A stretch of DNA of 64,000 nucleotides, from NCBI RefSeq assembly GCF_002968335.2, contig NZ_CP134398.1, positions 124,001 to 188,000 of the forward strand. Direction: 5' to 3'. The stretch comes from Mycobacterium sp. ITM-2016-00316. GTDB lineage: Bacteria > Actinomycetota > Actinomycetes > Mycobacteriales > Mycobacteriaceae. The position numbers and the translations under genes are program-made. Numbering within the stretch: the stretch's first letter is position 1; every line of letters begins with the position of its first letter. The notes under the pieces were generated by a model. That model saw only the letters and a program-made list of their open reading frames with translations, was not told where the DNA came from and ran no database searches. Below are positions 37,606 through 46,655 of the stretch, piece by piece.

Positions 37606-38864
37606 GTCGCCTCCGAACCGATCAGCGGGAGAGCGGGTGCCGGTGCGATGGCCTCCGGAACGGCGACACGGTGGGTGGCCAGGTCACGCCGGACGGTGTA
37701 CAGGTCCATGAACGATCGGACGACGACCTTCGGTTGTAGCCCCGACTGGATGCCGCCGGCCCGCGGATAGTGCGGGACCGGTACCTCGACGAACCGGTGC
37801 CCCTGCTGGTGCAGGCGTGCCAACAGTTCGGGCGAGATCGCGGCGAAGTCGCTCTGCAGCTGGTCGGCGACGGCGGCGACGGCGGTCCGGTGCATCAGCT
37901 TGAATCCGCAATCCACATCGGCGGCAGTGAATTTGAGCGCCATCCGGCTCACCCCGTGCCAGCCGCGCCCGGCTAGGCGCCGGGCGAGGTTGTCGGCTCG
38001 TTTCACCCGGATTCCCAGAGCGACATCGACCTGATGTGAGAACGCGGCGACCATCAGCAGCGCCAGATCCCCTGGATTGAACTGGCCGTCGGAGTCGCAG
38101 TAGGCCACCCAGTCGTGGCCGGTGGCCAGTGCCGCGGTGAAACCCGACCTCAAGGCCCTGCCATAGCCGTGGTTGGTCTGGTGCGTCACGACCACCACGG
38201 GGTAGCTGCGCTGGATTTCCGCGAGCACCGAGGCGGTGTCATCGGAGGACCCGTCGTCGACGATGATCACCGACCGCTCGGTGATCGCGGCCCGGTCGAA
38301 GAAGTCGTAGGCCATGGCCACGACCTGCGGAAGATTGGAGGCCTCGTTGAAAGCGGGCATGAACAGCGCGACACTTGGCGAGGCGCCGGGATTGGCAAGC
38401 GGCAAAATGTGCATATCGGTTCTCTCCGGGATTCGAGTTGACTTCCTTTGTTGTTCCTTCTTGAAGACGAACAGGTGGTTCATCAAGAAAGTCCACATGG
38501 CGCTGGCGGCATTGGCGCACAGCATCGCCAGCCAGATCTGCAGGCCGGCCTCGGCCAGCAACCAGAACACGCTGGCATTCACCGCGACCACCGACAGCAG
38601 TGCGCTGGCGTTGAACTTCAGCCACTGCAGTGCGAGGCGTTCGGATTGGCGGCGATCCGCCCAGGTGAACGCCTGGCTGAGTGCGAAATTCAGCTGTGCC
38701 GAGATGATGAAGGCCAGCACGTCGGCGATGTAGAGGTGCAGGATGTTGTCCAGCAGAAGCAGCAGGATCAGCTGCACAAGGAAGCAACTGACCCCGACGA
38801 TGGCGAACCGCATGATTCTGGACGGCAGGGCAAGACCGTCTGACGTCTTGTCTTTCATGGTCAT
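37602..38864 (-). CDS. GtrA - GT2 (polyprenyl-phosphate sugar synthase) fusion
   Basis: Protein of 420 residues with two domains that are usually separate genes. Residues about 14-140 form a four-helix GtrA domain, linked to moving polyprenyl-phosphate sugars across the membrane. Residues about 165-400 are a DPM1-like GT2 domain (LFMPAFNEASNLP, DDGSSDDT, CDSDGQFN), which makes polyprenyl-phosphate hexose. ATG 38864 is chosen for GGGGGGA just upstream; GTG 38879 and ATG 38858 are alternatives. It lies 27 bases after the giant exported protein gene. Confidence 0.85.
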   Translation of the reverse strand: MTMKDKTSDGLALPSRIMRFAIVGVSCFLVQLILLLLLDNILHLYIADVLAFIISAQLNFALSQAFTWADRRQSERLALQWLKFNASALLSVVAVNASVFWLLAEAGLQIWLAMLCANAASAMWTFLMNHLFVFKKEQQRKSTRIPERTDMHILPLANPGASPSVALFMPAFNEASNLPQVVAMAYDFFDRAAITERSVIIVDDGSSDDTASVLAEIQRSYPVVVVTHQTNHGYGRALRSGFTAALATGHDWVAYCDSDGQFNPGDLALLMVAAFSHQVDVALGIRVKRADNLARRLAGRGWHGVSRMALKFTAADVDCGFKLMHRTAVAAVADQLQSDFAAISPELLARLHQQGHRFVEVPVPHYPRAGGIQSGLQPKVVVRSFMDLYTVRRDLATHRVAVPEAIAPAPALPLIGSEAT

Positions 38865-38891
38865 TCGATTTCCCCCCACGCTGTTCCGGAT

Positions 38892-41800
38892 TCAGACCAG
38901 GGCCGGGATGCCGGCGAGCGAGGTCACGGTGACGTTGTCGAACGTCGAGGTACTGAGTGCAGATCCGTTGTGTGAGGTCACGAAGAGGCCGACCTCACTG
39001 GTTGCTCCGAGCGCGACCGTCGTCGAACCGATCGAGGTCCAGTTGACGCCGTCGACGGACACCTGGCCGGTCACGACGTTGCCGGACCGGGTCAGCTTCA
39101 GCCAGGCATCGGGCACTGCGTAGGCCGCGGTACCGGTGTCCCCGGTGAAGTTGTGCTGGAACGTGATTCCGTGCTCGGGGGTCACCGCCAGGAGTGCGTA
39201 GTCGCTCCCCTGTGCCGTCGAGTGCTTGACCATCACGCCGGACTTCGCCCAGCCGTTGGTCCCGATCTCCTGAGCGGTGACCCTGGCGATGATCTCGCCG
39301 TCACCGGTCAGGGTCTGGTGCACGAAATGGAACTGGTCGGCGGTGCCCCAGATGTCATCGCCGGCACCGTTGAGGGTGAACGTTCCCCCGGCGTAGCTCG
39401 AGGACCCGGCTAGTTTGGGGGCGCCGATGTCACCGGCTGTCCAGGGCGCCGGCAGGCCCGCCGGTGCATTGACTGACTTGGTGAGGCTCACGTTGTCGAA
39501 AGTCGCAGTGCTCAGCTGGGAACCGTCATGGGCGGAGACGAACAATCCGACCAGCGCGGCACCGTCGAGATCGACCGTCGTGGAGCCAATCTCGGTCCAG
39601 ACGACACCGTCGACAGAGGTGTATCCGGTGAGCGTGTCCCCGAGTCGCTGCAGCTTGAGCCAGTTGGCGCCCGATGCCGTGGCCGGCTCGGCGATACTGG
39701 TGTCGAAATCGGCCTGCAGGTTGATGCCGTTTGCGGGAGTCACCGCCAGCAGCGCGTACGCCGAGCCCGCCGTTGCCGACTGCTTGATGATCAACCCCGC
39801 CTTCGCCCAGCCGTCGGAGGTGCCGGTGAACGACGTCACCCGCGCGATGATCTCGCCGTCGCCGGGCAGCGTCTGGTAGCTGAAGTGGAACTGGTCGGCG
39901 GTGCCCCAGATGTCGTCGCCGCCGCCCGTGAGGGTGTGGGTACTCCCCACGATCGTGGTGCTGCCCGCACGTACCGGTCCGCCGACGTCCTGGCTCGTCC
40001 ACTGCTTGTCCGACAGCACGCTGACCTGGTCGAAGGTGGTGGTGTTCAACGTGTCGAAGCTGTGCGACACCACCGCCAGACCCGCCGTGACTGAACTGTT
40101 CATGACCAGTGTCGTCTCTCCGACCTTGGTCCAGACGATGCCGTCGGCCGAGGTGTACCCCCTGAAGACGTCACCGACCCGCTCGAGTTTCAGCCAGGCG
40201 TTCGGGAACGTGTACGGCGCCGAGCCCGCGTCGCCCGCGAAGTTGCACTGAAAGCTGATCCCGTTCTCCGGGGTGACTGCCAGCAGCACGTACTTCGCCC
40301 CGGCTGCGGCGGACTCCTTGATCATGATGCCCGACTTCGCCCAGTCGTCGGTGTCGGTCTGCGAGGTCACCCGCGCGATAACCGTGCCGTCTCCGCTGAG
40401 TGTCTGATGGACATAGTGGAACTCGTCGGTGGGACCCCAGATGTCACCGCCTGCAGCGCGAATCGTGAAGACACCGTTGACGTAGGACGAATAACCCGCG
40501 ACTGATGGATGGCCGATGTCGACGCCCTGCCACGGTGCAGGCGCGGTGGTGAACGTGTCGTAGTTGATCGTGTACGTGGCGGCAGCGCCGGGGGTGACGA
40601 TGGTGTGGCTCTGTCCCAAACCGTCGGACCAGCCGTTGAAGACGAACTGCCCGCCCGGCACGTACTGGGGCGAGACCGCCGCGATGACCCGCTCGACTCC
40701 GACGACGGCCTGCTCGGTGTGTGAACCCTTGTAAGGGATTCCATCGATGGTGAACACCGCATCGGGATCGTTGGCCCTGATGGTCAACGCCACCAGGTTG
40801 GGCGTGATCTCGACCGAGCGTGAGGTCGACAGGCCGGTGCTGTCGGTGACCGTCAAGGTCAGGACGTAGGACGTGGTGTCGATGTTGTCGGCGCCGCGCG
40901 GGATGGTGATGCTGCCGGTCTTGCCCACGAGGTCGTCACGGAAGGGGTGCACATGGTCGGCGTGCTTGAAGACCACCGACCACGAGTAGGCACTGTCCGG
41001 CAACGTCCCGTCCTCGGCGTCGGTACCGATGCCGCTGAAGGTGATCACATCGCCCGCGTCGTACTTGGTGACGCTTGTGGGGGTGAGGATCTGGGCTGTC
41101 GGCGTAGTGCTTCCGACAACGATGCGCTGGGTGACCTGGCCGGTCTTGGCGCCGTCGCTGACTGTCAGCGTGACGGTATAGGCGCCGACGACGTTGTATG
41201 CCTTGGACGGGTTGGCGACCACGGCGGTGGTGCCGTCGCCGAAGTCCCAGGAGTAGGTCAGGGTGGTTCCGGGGTCGGGATCATTGGAGCGAGCCGAGGA
41301 GAAGTCGATGGCCAGCGGTGCAGGGCCGTTGGTCGGGGTGGCGTCGATGACGGCGACCGGTGCCCGGTTGCCGCCGGAGGGTGCGATGACGGACAGCTCG
41401 CCGGGGTAGATGTTCAACTGGTAGATGTTGCCGTCGGGACCCTGCGCCAGCTTCACGGCCGTACCGGCCTGATCATCGAACATTCGCTCACTGATGAAGC
41501 TGGTGTAGGTCGAGTCGAAGGTGAGTTCCTTGATCCAGCCCAATGTGTAGTCGGCGATGAAGACCTTGTTCTGGTACTCCGCACCGAAGGTGCTACCGGT
41601 GTAGGTCATGACGGCGGTGATCGAGCCGGCCTTGGCGGGCGCGGGAGTGTGTGCGTAGGTGTAGATGGGGTTCGCGAATGAGCAACCATCACATTGGCCT
41701 TCGGCGAGCGGCCAACCGTAGTTCGCCCCGCCGGTGATGACATTGAGTTCTTCCCACTGGTCGCCGCCGACATCGCCGGCGAGCATTTTGCCGTTCGGCG

Positions 41801-43415
41801 TGAACGTGAACCGGAAAGGGTTGCGCAGCCCGTAGGCCCAGATCTGCGGAATGGCACCCGGTGTGTTGACGAAGGGGTTATCTGCCGGTGCCGAGCCGTC
41901 GGGGTTCAGCCGGAGGATCTTGCCGTGGACATTGGACAGGTTCTGCGAGTTCGGATTGTTGGTGTTCATGCCCATCGCCCAGTACAGCTTGCCGTCCGGT
42001 CCGAACTGGACCTCGCCGCCGTGGTGGTAGACGTTGCCGGGCTGGTCGGATTCGATGAGCACCATCTCCGATGCGGGGTCGGCGTAGTGACCGACCACCG
42101 TGATGCGGGACAGTCGATCCCGGTTCTGTGCCGTGGTGTAGGAGACGTACAGATAGCCGTTGGTGGCGAAGTTGGGATCGACCGCGATGCCGAGCAGCCC
42201 GCGCTCCTCATCGGTGTCGGTCGGCAGCACCGCCAGGGTGATCAAGGGTTCGCCGTGCACGTGGCCGTCATGATAAAGCTTGATGGCGCCGCCCTTTTCG
42301 GCGATGAGGATGTCGCCGTTGGGCAGGAACCGGAAGTCGGTCGGCTGATCGAGTCCGGAGACCAGAGTGGTGCGCTCGAACTCGTCAGGCAGTCCGGTGC
42401 CATCTCCGGGATCGGCGCCGGGGTGGCCGGCGTTCGGGTTCTCGCCCGCAGGTGCGGCTGCCGGCACGGCGGCAAGTGGCGCCTCGATGCCGAGCATGTC
42501 GCTGAGGTTGCGGCGAACCCAGCCCAGCACCGCCCACAACAGGGGCGAGTTAGGAGGCATCGAGGTGTGGTTGGGTCCGATGAGCGGGGTCAGGATTGCG
42601 TCGAAAACGTTGAACGCCATCACTGCCACCGCACGGGGGACCGCCATGATCCTGGCGATCGGACTCGGCGTGGCCACCGACGGGGCCGTCGGTTCAGTCG
42701 TTGGGACCACAGGCGCAAGGGCCGACGAGCGCGGAGCTGTCGAGAGTGCGGCCTCGGCAGTGCTCGACGACAGTGACGCGGATCGCTGTGCCGTGCGGTT
42801 GCTGCTTACCGGCTCAACCGGATCGGGGTCGGATTCCGGTGGCTTGGTCGAATCATCGGCGCTGGTGGGGTGTTCGAGCTCGTCTTCGAGTTCACCGCCG
42901 TCCAGCGGCGCTTTGTCGCCGGAGACGTCATCAAGGTCTGTCACATCTGAGTCCGCCCCGCTGATCTCGGCGGAAACGAGGTCGGTATCGGTATCGGCGC
43001 CCGGGCCGGCAGACGGTACGGATCCGTCCGAGTCGGTGCCGCCCGATTCTGCTGTTGTGCTCGAAGGATGCTCCGCCTGGTTGGACGTCGAATCCTGGCT
43101 CGACGCGGGCGATGACTGCGATGAGTCCGAGGACGGCCCGGAGTCATCGGCGAGGGCCAGTACCGGATTTGTCGCGATCGCCCCGCCGATACCCAGCGCG
43201 ACAGCCAACGCACCCACCCGGCCGATGGACCGGGGGAATCCGAAAGCCACCGGGTGAAGCATTGGTGACGCCTTTGCCACTTTTGCCTTGCCGGCATGCC
43301 GGCTCCCGCCGGGGGCAATCACTCGGCGTTTGCCCATCGGGTCACCGACTGTGGCGCCCGCGTGGGTGCTTGGCGGTGTGGACCGCGTCGAACGCCGGCT
43401 CGATGTGTTCGCCAT
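38892..43415 (-). CDS. Giant exported multidomain protein: sugar dehydrogenase-like propeller, PKD, three C-terminal repeats
   Basis: Protein of 1507 residues. A basic N-terminus leads to a signal segment (about 66-89). Then follow a Ser/Asp/Glu/Pro-rich stretch (90-330), a sorbosone/glucose dehydrogenase-type propeller (about 345-675; LDQPTDFRFLPNG, GEVQFGPDGKLYWAMG, YGLRNPFRF, GGANYGWP), a PKD domain (about 681-770; YSWDFGDGT), a second Ig-like region (772-955) and three copies of a DUF1349-like carbohydrate-binding-type domain (about 958-1135, 1138-1310, 1321-1503). ATG 43415 has AGAGAG upstream. There is no C-terminal membrane anchor. First gene of the glycosyltransferase island. Function unknown; surface sugar binding is inferred. 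Confidence 0.78.
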   Translation of the reverse strand: MANTSSRRSTRSTPPSTHAGATVGDPMGKRRVIAPGGSRHAGKAKVAKASPMLHPVAFGFPRSIGRVGALAVALGIGGAIATNPVLALADDSGPSSDSSQSSPASSQDSTSNQAEHPSSTTAESGGTDSDGSVPSAGPGADTDTDLVSAEISGADSDVTDLDDVSGDKAPLDGGELEDELEHPTSADDSTKPPESDPDPVEPVSSNRTAQRSASLSSSTAEAALSTAPRSSALAPVVPTTEPTAPSVATPSPIARIMAVPRAVAVMAFNVFDAILTPLIGPNHTSMPPNSPLLWAVLGWVRRNLSDMLGIEAPLAAVPAAAPAGENPNAGHPGADPGDGTGLPDEFERTTLVSGLDQPTDFRFLPNGDILIAEKGGAIKLYHDGHVHGEPLITLAVLPTDTDEERGLLGIAVDPNFATNGYLYVSYTTAQNRDRLSRITVVGHYADPASEMVLIESDQPGNVYHHGGEVQFGPDGKLYWAMGMNTNNPNSQNLSNVHGKILRLNPDGSAPADNPFVNTPGAIPQIWAYGLRNPFRFTFTPNGKMLAGDVGGDQWEELNVITGGANYGWPLAEGQCDGCSFANPIYTYAHTPAPAKAGSITAVMTYTGSTFGAEYQNKVFIADYTLGWIKELTFDSTYTSFISERMFDDQAGTAVKLAQGPDGNIYQLNIYPGELSVIAPSGGNRAPVAVIDATPTNGPAPLAIDFSSARSNDPDPGTTLTYSWDFGDGTTAVVANPSKAYNVVGAYTVTLTVSDGAKTGQVTQRIVVGSTTPTAQILTPTSVTKYDAGDVITFSGIGTDAEDGTLPDSAYSWSVVFKHADHVHPFRDDLVGKTGSITIPRGADNIDTTSYVLTLTVTDSTGLSTSRSVEITPNLVALTIRANDPDAVFTIDGIPYKGSHTEQAVVGVERVIAAVSPQYVPGGQFVFNGWSDGLGQSHTIVTPGAAATYTINYDTFTTAPAPWQGVDIGHPSVAGYSSYVNGVFTIRAAGGDIWGPTDEFHYVHQTLSGDGTVIARVTSQTDTDDWAKSGIMIKESAAAGAKYVLLAVTPENGISFQCNFAGDAGSAPYTFPNAWLKLERVGDVFRGYTSADGIVWTKVGETTLVMNSSVTAGLAVVSHSFDTLNTTTFDQVSVLSDKQWTSQDVGGPVRAGSTTIVGSTHTLTGGGDDIWGTADQFHFSYQTLPGDGEIIARVTSFTGTSDGWAKAGLIIKQSATAGSAYALLAVTPANGINLQADFDTSIAEPATASGANWLKLQRLGDTLTGYTSVDGVVWTEIGSTTVDLDGAALVGLFVSAHDGSQLSTATFDNVSLTKSVNAPAGLPAPWTAGDIGAPKLAGSSSYAGGTFTLNGAGDDIWGTADQFHFVHQTLTGDGEIIARVTAQEIGTNGWAKSGVMVKHSTAQGSDYALLAVTPEHGITFQHNFTGDTGTAAYAVPDAWLKLTRSGNVVTGQVSVDGVNWTSIGSTTVALGATSEVGLFVTSHNGSALSTSTFDNVTVTSLAGIPALV
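38905..40545 (-). repeat. Three tandem ~540-bp coding repeats
   Basis: Three successive in-frame units, beginning near 40540, 40000 and 39450 on the minus strand, code for homologous domains sharing DDIWGTADQFHF, GEIIARVT, YALLAVTP and GLFVxSH-type blocks. The last two are most alike at the protein level, which suggests recent duplication. Confidence 0.8.
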
Positions 43416-43988
43416 ATCTGCATCTCTCTTCGCAGTTCTCGACGATCCGCGGTTAGGTCACCTGATTGAAAAAACTATGACACGGAAGATTCAGCAAAGC
43501 TTGATGAAGAGCCCTCGCGGCGAGCAGAAGCTTGCATGTGAGAACACTGCAGATGCCGTTGGCAATCGCCACCCAAAATTTTGATCTTGAGAGAAGCGCT
43601 GTTTAACAGTGCATATGTCACACGAATGGATTAGAACTTCCGCTAACGCGCTAGGTGTGGGAAGAAGTGCCAAGTTGGTGTCTGGATGTTGGAGCCGGTT
43701 GCGGCAAGCCGAGGCTCCCGCAAACAGCAAATCTCACCGGTTTTTGACGCGGGGGGCAGTTTGAAGGACTTTCGAAGCGCGTCATAAACTGACACTACTT
43801 AACTGAATGGCGGTTTCGATGACGTTGTAGGCCGCCGCTTGGCCTTTGGCTACTGCGGGACCAGTCGTCGGTATTGTTCCGGAGTCGTCCGATGCTGGGT
43901 CGGTCGAAGGAGCTTGAACGTAGTTGCTGCGGCGGCGGGCGCACGGCGCGATCCGAGAGGTGTCGGGGTGCTCCCTTACTCTTGCGTC
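43416..43988. other. 573-bp intergenic region, AT-richer than its surroundings
   Basis: No gene is supported here. Short AT-rich stretches (for example around 43571-43625) stand out from the GC-rich genome. A perfect palindrome CTGTTTAACAG lies at 43599-43609. The region must hold the promoter of the minus-strand island; no clear -35/-10 pair was identified for it. The right end carries TACTCT for the Rv0184-like gene. It also marks the boundary between island and conserved backbone. Confidence 0.5.
43977..43982 (+). promoter_or_regulatory. -10 hexamer TACTCT of the Rv0184-like gene
   Basis: TACTCT ends 6 bases before GTG 43989; no Shine-Dalgarno sequence is present, indicating a leaderless mRNA. 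Confidence 0.5.
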
Positions 43989-44738
43989 GTGGGTGAGGAC
44001 AAGATGCTGGCCCGGATCGCGGCCCTGCTGCGCCAGGCCGAGGGCACCGACAACGTCCATGAGGCCGAGGCGTTCATGACCGCGGCGCAACGGCTGGCCA
44101 CCGCGACATCGATCGACCTGGCAGTGGCCCGCGCGCATTCGGCGCAACGCACCGCGGCGCAGGCGCCGGTGCAGCGCACCATCACCATCGGTGAACCCGG
44201 CACCCGCGGGCTGCGCACCTACGTGCAACTGTTCGTGGTGATCGCGATGGCCAATGATGTGAAATGCGATGTGGCGTCCAATTCGACGTATGTGTACGCC
44301 TATGGCTTCGGCGAGGACATCGACGCCAGCCACGCGCTGTATGCCGGGCTGCTGGTGCAGATGGTGCGGGCATCCGACACCTATATCGCCACCGGGGCGC
44401 ATCGCCCGACCCCGACGATCACCGCCCGGCTCAACTTTCACCTGGCCTTCGGTGCACGGGTGGGCCAGCGGCTGTCCGAGGCACGTGACGAGGCCCGACG
44501 AGCGGCCACCGAGGACACCACGCGCGCGCCGGGAACCGCGCTTGCGTTGCGTAACAAGGATCTCGAACTCACATCGTTCTACCGTCAGTCGTCCGCGGCG
44601 CGGGGAACCTGGCGGGCCGCCAGCGCATCGGCCGGATACTCGTCGGCGGCGCGGCGCGCCGGGGACCGGGCCGGCCGGCGCGCCCGGCTGGGTCCGAGCC
44701 AGGAGATCTCCGGGGCGCGGGCACCGCTGGAGGGCTAG
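43989..44738 (+). CDS. DUF2786 family protein (Rv0184-like)
   Basis: Protein of 249 residues, the same length as Rv0184. The N-terminal DUF2786 segment (residues 1-40: MLARIAALLRQAEGT, EAEAFMTAAQRLA) is typical. The C-terminal third is Arg/Ala-rich. Function unknown; some DUF2786 proteins come with zinc or phage functions. GTG 43989 is chosen because of the TACTCT element; the frame is open to 43839. First of three overlapping genes. Confidence 0.82.
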   Translation: MGEDKMLARIAALLRQAEGTDNVHEAEAFMTAAQRLATATSIDLAVARAHSAQRTAAQAPVQRTITIGEPGTRGLRTYVQLFVVIAMANDVKCDVASNSTYVYAYGFGEDIDASHALYAGLLVQMVRASDTYIATGAHRPTPTITARLNFHLAFGARVGQRLSEARDEARRAATEDTTRAPGTALALRNKDLELTSFYRQSSAARGTWRAASASAGYSSAARRAGDRAGRRARLGPSQEISGARAPLEG

Positions 44739-45217
44739 TGCGCGACAGTCAGCGCGTGAAAGTTTATGCCGCAGAGGAGTTCGTGCGCACCCTGTTCGAC
44801 CGCGTCGCCCAGCACGGGAACGGTTCGATCGATTTTTTCGGGACCGCGCTGACGCTGCCGCCGGAGGCGCGGTTCGCCTCCGTCGAATCGGTGCGCCGCT
44901 ACGTCGACGATGTGCTGGCGATGCCCGCGGTGCGTGAACGCTGGCCCGGTGCGGGGCAGCTGGCAGTGCGGGCCCGCCGTGGGCAGACCGCCGCGCACTA
45001 TGAATCCGGCACGATCGCGGTGCCAGCTGGGGACAGCACCTGGGCGCTTCGGGAGATGGTGGTGCTGCACGAGATTGCCCACCATCTGGCCGGGCCGGGT
45101 GCCCCGCACGGCAGGGAGTTCGTGGGCGCGATGACCGAACTGGCAGGCTGGGTGATGGGACCCGAGGTCCAGCACGTGCTACGGGTGATCTATTCGAAAG
45201 AGGGGGTGTCCGGATGA
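44738..45217 (+). CDS. TIGR04338-type metallohydrolase (Rv0185-like)
   Basis: Protein of 159 residues with a zinc-metallopeptidase motif HEIAHH (His111-Glu112, His115) followed by GPGAPHGREF, where the next His could be the third ligand. This small family is found in Actinobacteria next to DUF2786 genes. The substrate is unknown. GTG 44738 overlaps the previous stop by one base and the gene overlaps the methyltransferase start by 4 bases. Confidence 0.82.
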   Translation: MRDSQRVKVYAAEEFVRTLFDRVAQHGNGSIDFFGTALTLPPEARFASVESVRRYVDDVLAMPAVRERWPGAGQLAVRARRGQTAAHYESGTIAVPAGDSTWALREMVVLHEIAHHLAGPGAPHGREFVGAMTELAGWVMGPEVQHVLRVIYSKEGVSG

Positions 45218-45861
45218 CCGAGCCTGCCGCGGTGGACGAGTTGTTCGACGAGCTGCTGCACACCGAGGACGACGCACTGCGTGCGGCGCGGCTCTCGACC
45301 GGGCCGGCGGGGATGCCCGCCATCGAGGTATCCGCGCAGCACGGTCACCTGCTGACGCTGTACACCAAACTGACGAAGGCTCGCCGGGTGCTCGAAATTG
45401 GCACGCTCGCAGGGTATTCCACGATCTGCCTGGCGCGTGGGGTGGGTCCGCAGGGGCAGGTGGTCACCCTCGAGTACGAGCCCCGGCATGCCGAGGTGGC
45501 CGCGGCCAACCTGAACAGGGCCGGGGTGGCAGACCGCGTCGAGGTGATCGTCGGGTCCGCGCTGGAGACCCTGCCCACCCTGACCGGTCCGTTCGACCTG
45601 TTTTTCATCGATGCCGACAAGGAGAACAACCCGGCCTATGTGGAGGCGGCCATCGGGCTGGCCGCTCCGGGTGCACTCATCGTGGTCGACAACATCGCCC
45701 GCGGTGGTCGGGTGCTCGACCCAGCGCCCGAGGATGCGCAGGCCATCGCGGTGCGCGACACGCTGGCGATGATGGGGGAGCATCCGCGCTTGGACGCGGC
45801 GGCCATCCAGACCGTCGGTGCCAAGGGCTGGGACGGGTTCGCGGTCGCCATCGTCACCTGA
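45214..45861 (+). CDS. O-methyltransferase (Rv0187-like)
   Basis: Protein of 215 residues of the class I, cation-dependent (catechol/caffeoyl-CoA type) O-methyltransferase family. The SAM site is LEIGTLAGYSTICLAR (about 61-76), followed by LEYEPRHAEVA; FFIDADKENN and VVDNIARGG supply the metal-binding acidic residues. ATG 45214 overlaps the previous stop (ATGA). Convergent with the IclR gene, overlapping it by 8 bases. Confidence 0.88.
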   Translation: MTEPAAVDELFDELLHTEDDALRAARLSTGPAGMPAIEVSAQHGHLLTLYTKLTKARRVLEIGTLAGYSTICLARGVGPQGQVVTLEYEPRHAEVAAANLNRAGVADRVEVIVGSALETLPTLTGPFDLFFIDADKENNPAYVEAAIGLAAPGALIVVDNIARGGRVLDPAPEDAQAIAVRDTLAMMGEHPRLDAAAIQTVGAKGWDGFAVAIVT

Positions 45862-46585
45862 ACGATTCGGGATTCCACTCGGTTGCCGTCTGCGCGGCCC
45901 GCAGCGCATCGACGATGACGGACTCGCGGTGGACGAACCGCTCGGTGGGCGTGGGCACCGAGATCGCCACGATATGCCCACTCGGCAATCTCCGGGCGAT
46001 ACCGGCGGCGGAGATCCCGCCGGTGTGCTCATCGCGGTCGTAGGCGATGCCGGACTCGCGGATGTCACGGATTTCGGGTAATAGCGAAACGGGGATCTGG
46101 TCGTCGTCGAGCAGTGCCAGGGCGGCCTTGCCGTTGGCCGTGTCGTTGAGCGGGAAGCGTTCGCCGATCGCCGACACCGCACGTAACCGTTGCGTGGATT
46201 CGATCTGATCGATGAACCACATCTGCCGTCCACGGAGCACCGAGAGGTCCACGGTCTCGCCGGTAGCTGCCGCGACCCGCTCGACGACCGGGCGCAGAGC
46301 CGCCGCCAGATTCGCGCCGTCGGCGCTGGTCAGCCCGATGAGCCGGTCGCCGAGACGGTAGTGGCCGCCCTCGTCGACAGTGGCGAACCCGACATCGACG
46401 AGGGCGACCAGCAGCCTGCGCGCGGTGGACTTGGCCAGGCCGAGGTTGGCTGCGATATCGACCGGCCGCAGCACGCCCGGCGCAGTGGCGATCTCGTCCA
46501 GCGCAGCGGCGGCACGGCGTAGCGCCTGCAGCCCGTCATCGCGTCCGTCAATTTTGGTGTGGGGATGCTCTTCCGCCGGGGCCAT
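45854..46585 (-). CDS. IclR family transcriptional regulator
   Basis: Protein of 243 residues with an N-terminal winged helix (about 25-80: RPVDIAANLGLAKSTARRLL) and a C-terminal GAF-like effector domain (about 85-235). It is divergent from the flavoenzyme/PhlG-like pair, with 70 bases between start codons, so it probably controls that pair in response to an aromatic compound. ATG 46585 is preceded on the minus strand by TATAGT 6 bases away (leaderless); an open frame extends upstream to 46681. Confidence 0.86.
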   Translation of the reverse strand: MAPAEEHPHTKIDGRDDGLQALRRAAAALDEIATAPGVLRPVDIAANLGLAKSTARRLLVALVDVGFATVDEGGHYRLGDRLIGLTSADGANLAAALRPVVERVAAATGETVDLSVLRGRQMWFIDQIESTQRLRAVSAIGERFPLNDTANGKAALALLDDDQIPVSLLPEIRDIRESGIAYDRDEHTGGISAAGIARRLPSGHIVAISVPTPTERFVHRESVIVDALRAAQTATEWNPESFR

Positions 46586-46591
46586 GGTGTC

Positions 46592-46597
46592 ACTATA
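46592..46597 (-). promoter_or_regulatory. -10 hexamer TATAGT of the iclR-type gene
   Basis: On the minus strand TATAGT ends 6 bases before ATG 46585. Confidence 0.5.
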
Positions 46598-46655
46598 TTG
46601 ATCCGCTATACGAATCACCAAGATTCGCATGACGGATCTCTTCGGGGGTGGAGTA

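Noticed and set aside
43782..45323. 513-codon open frame antisense to the Rv0184/Rv0185-like genes
   Set aside because: Arg/Pro/Ser-rich translation without motifs; the plus strand has three coupled genes with recognisable families.
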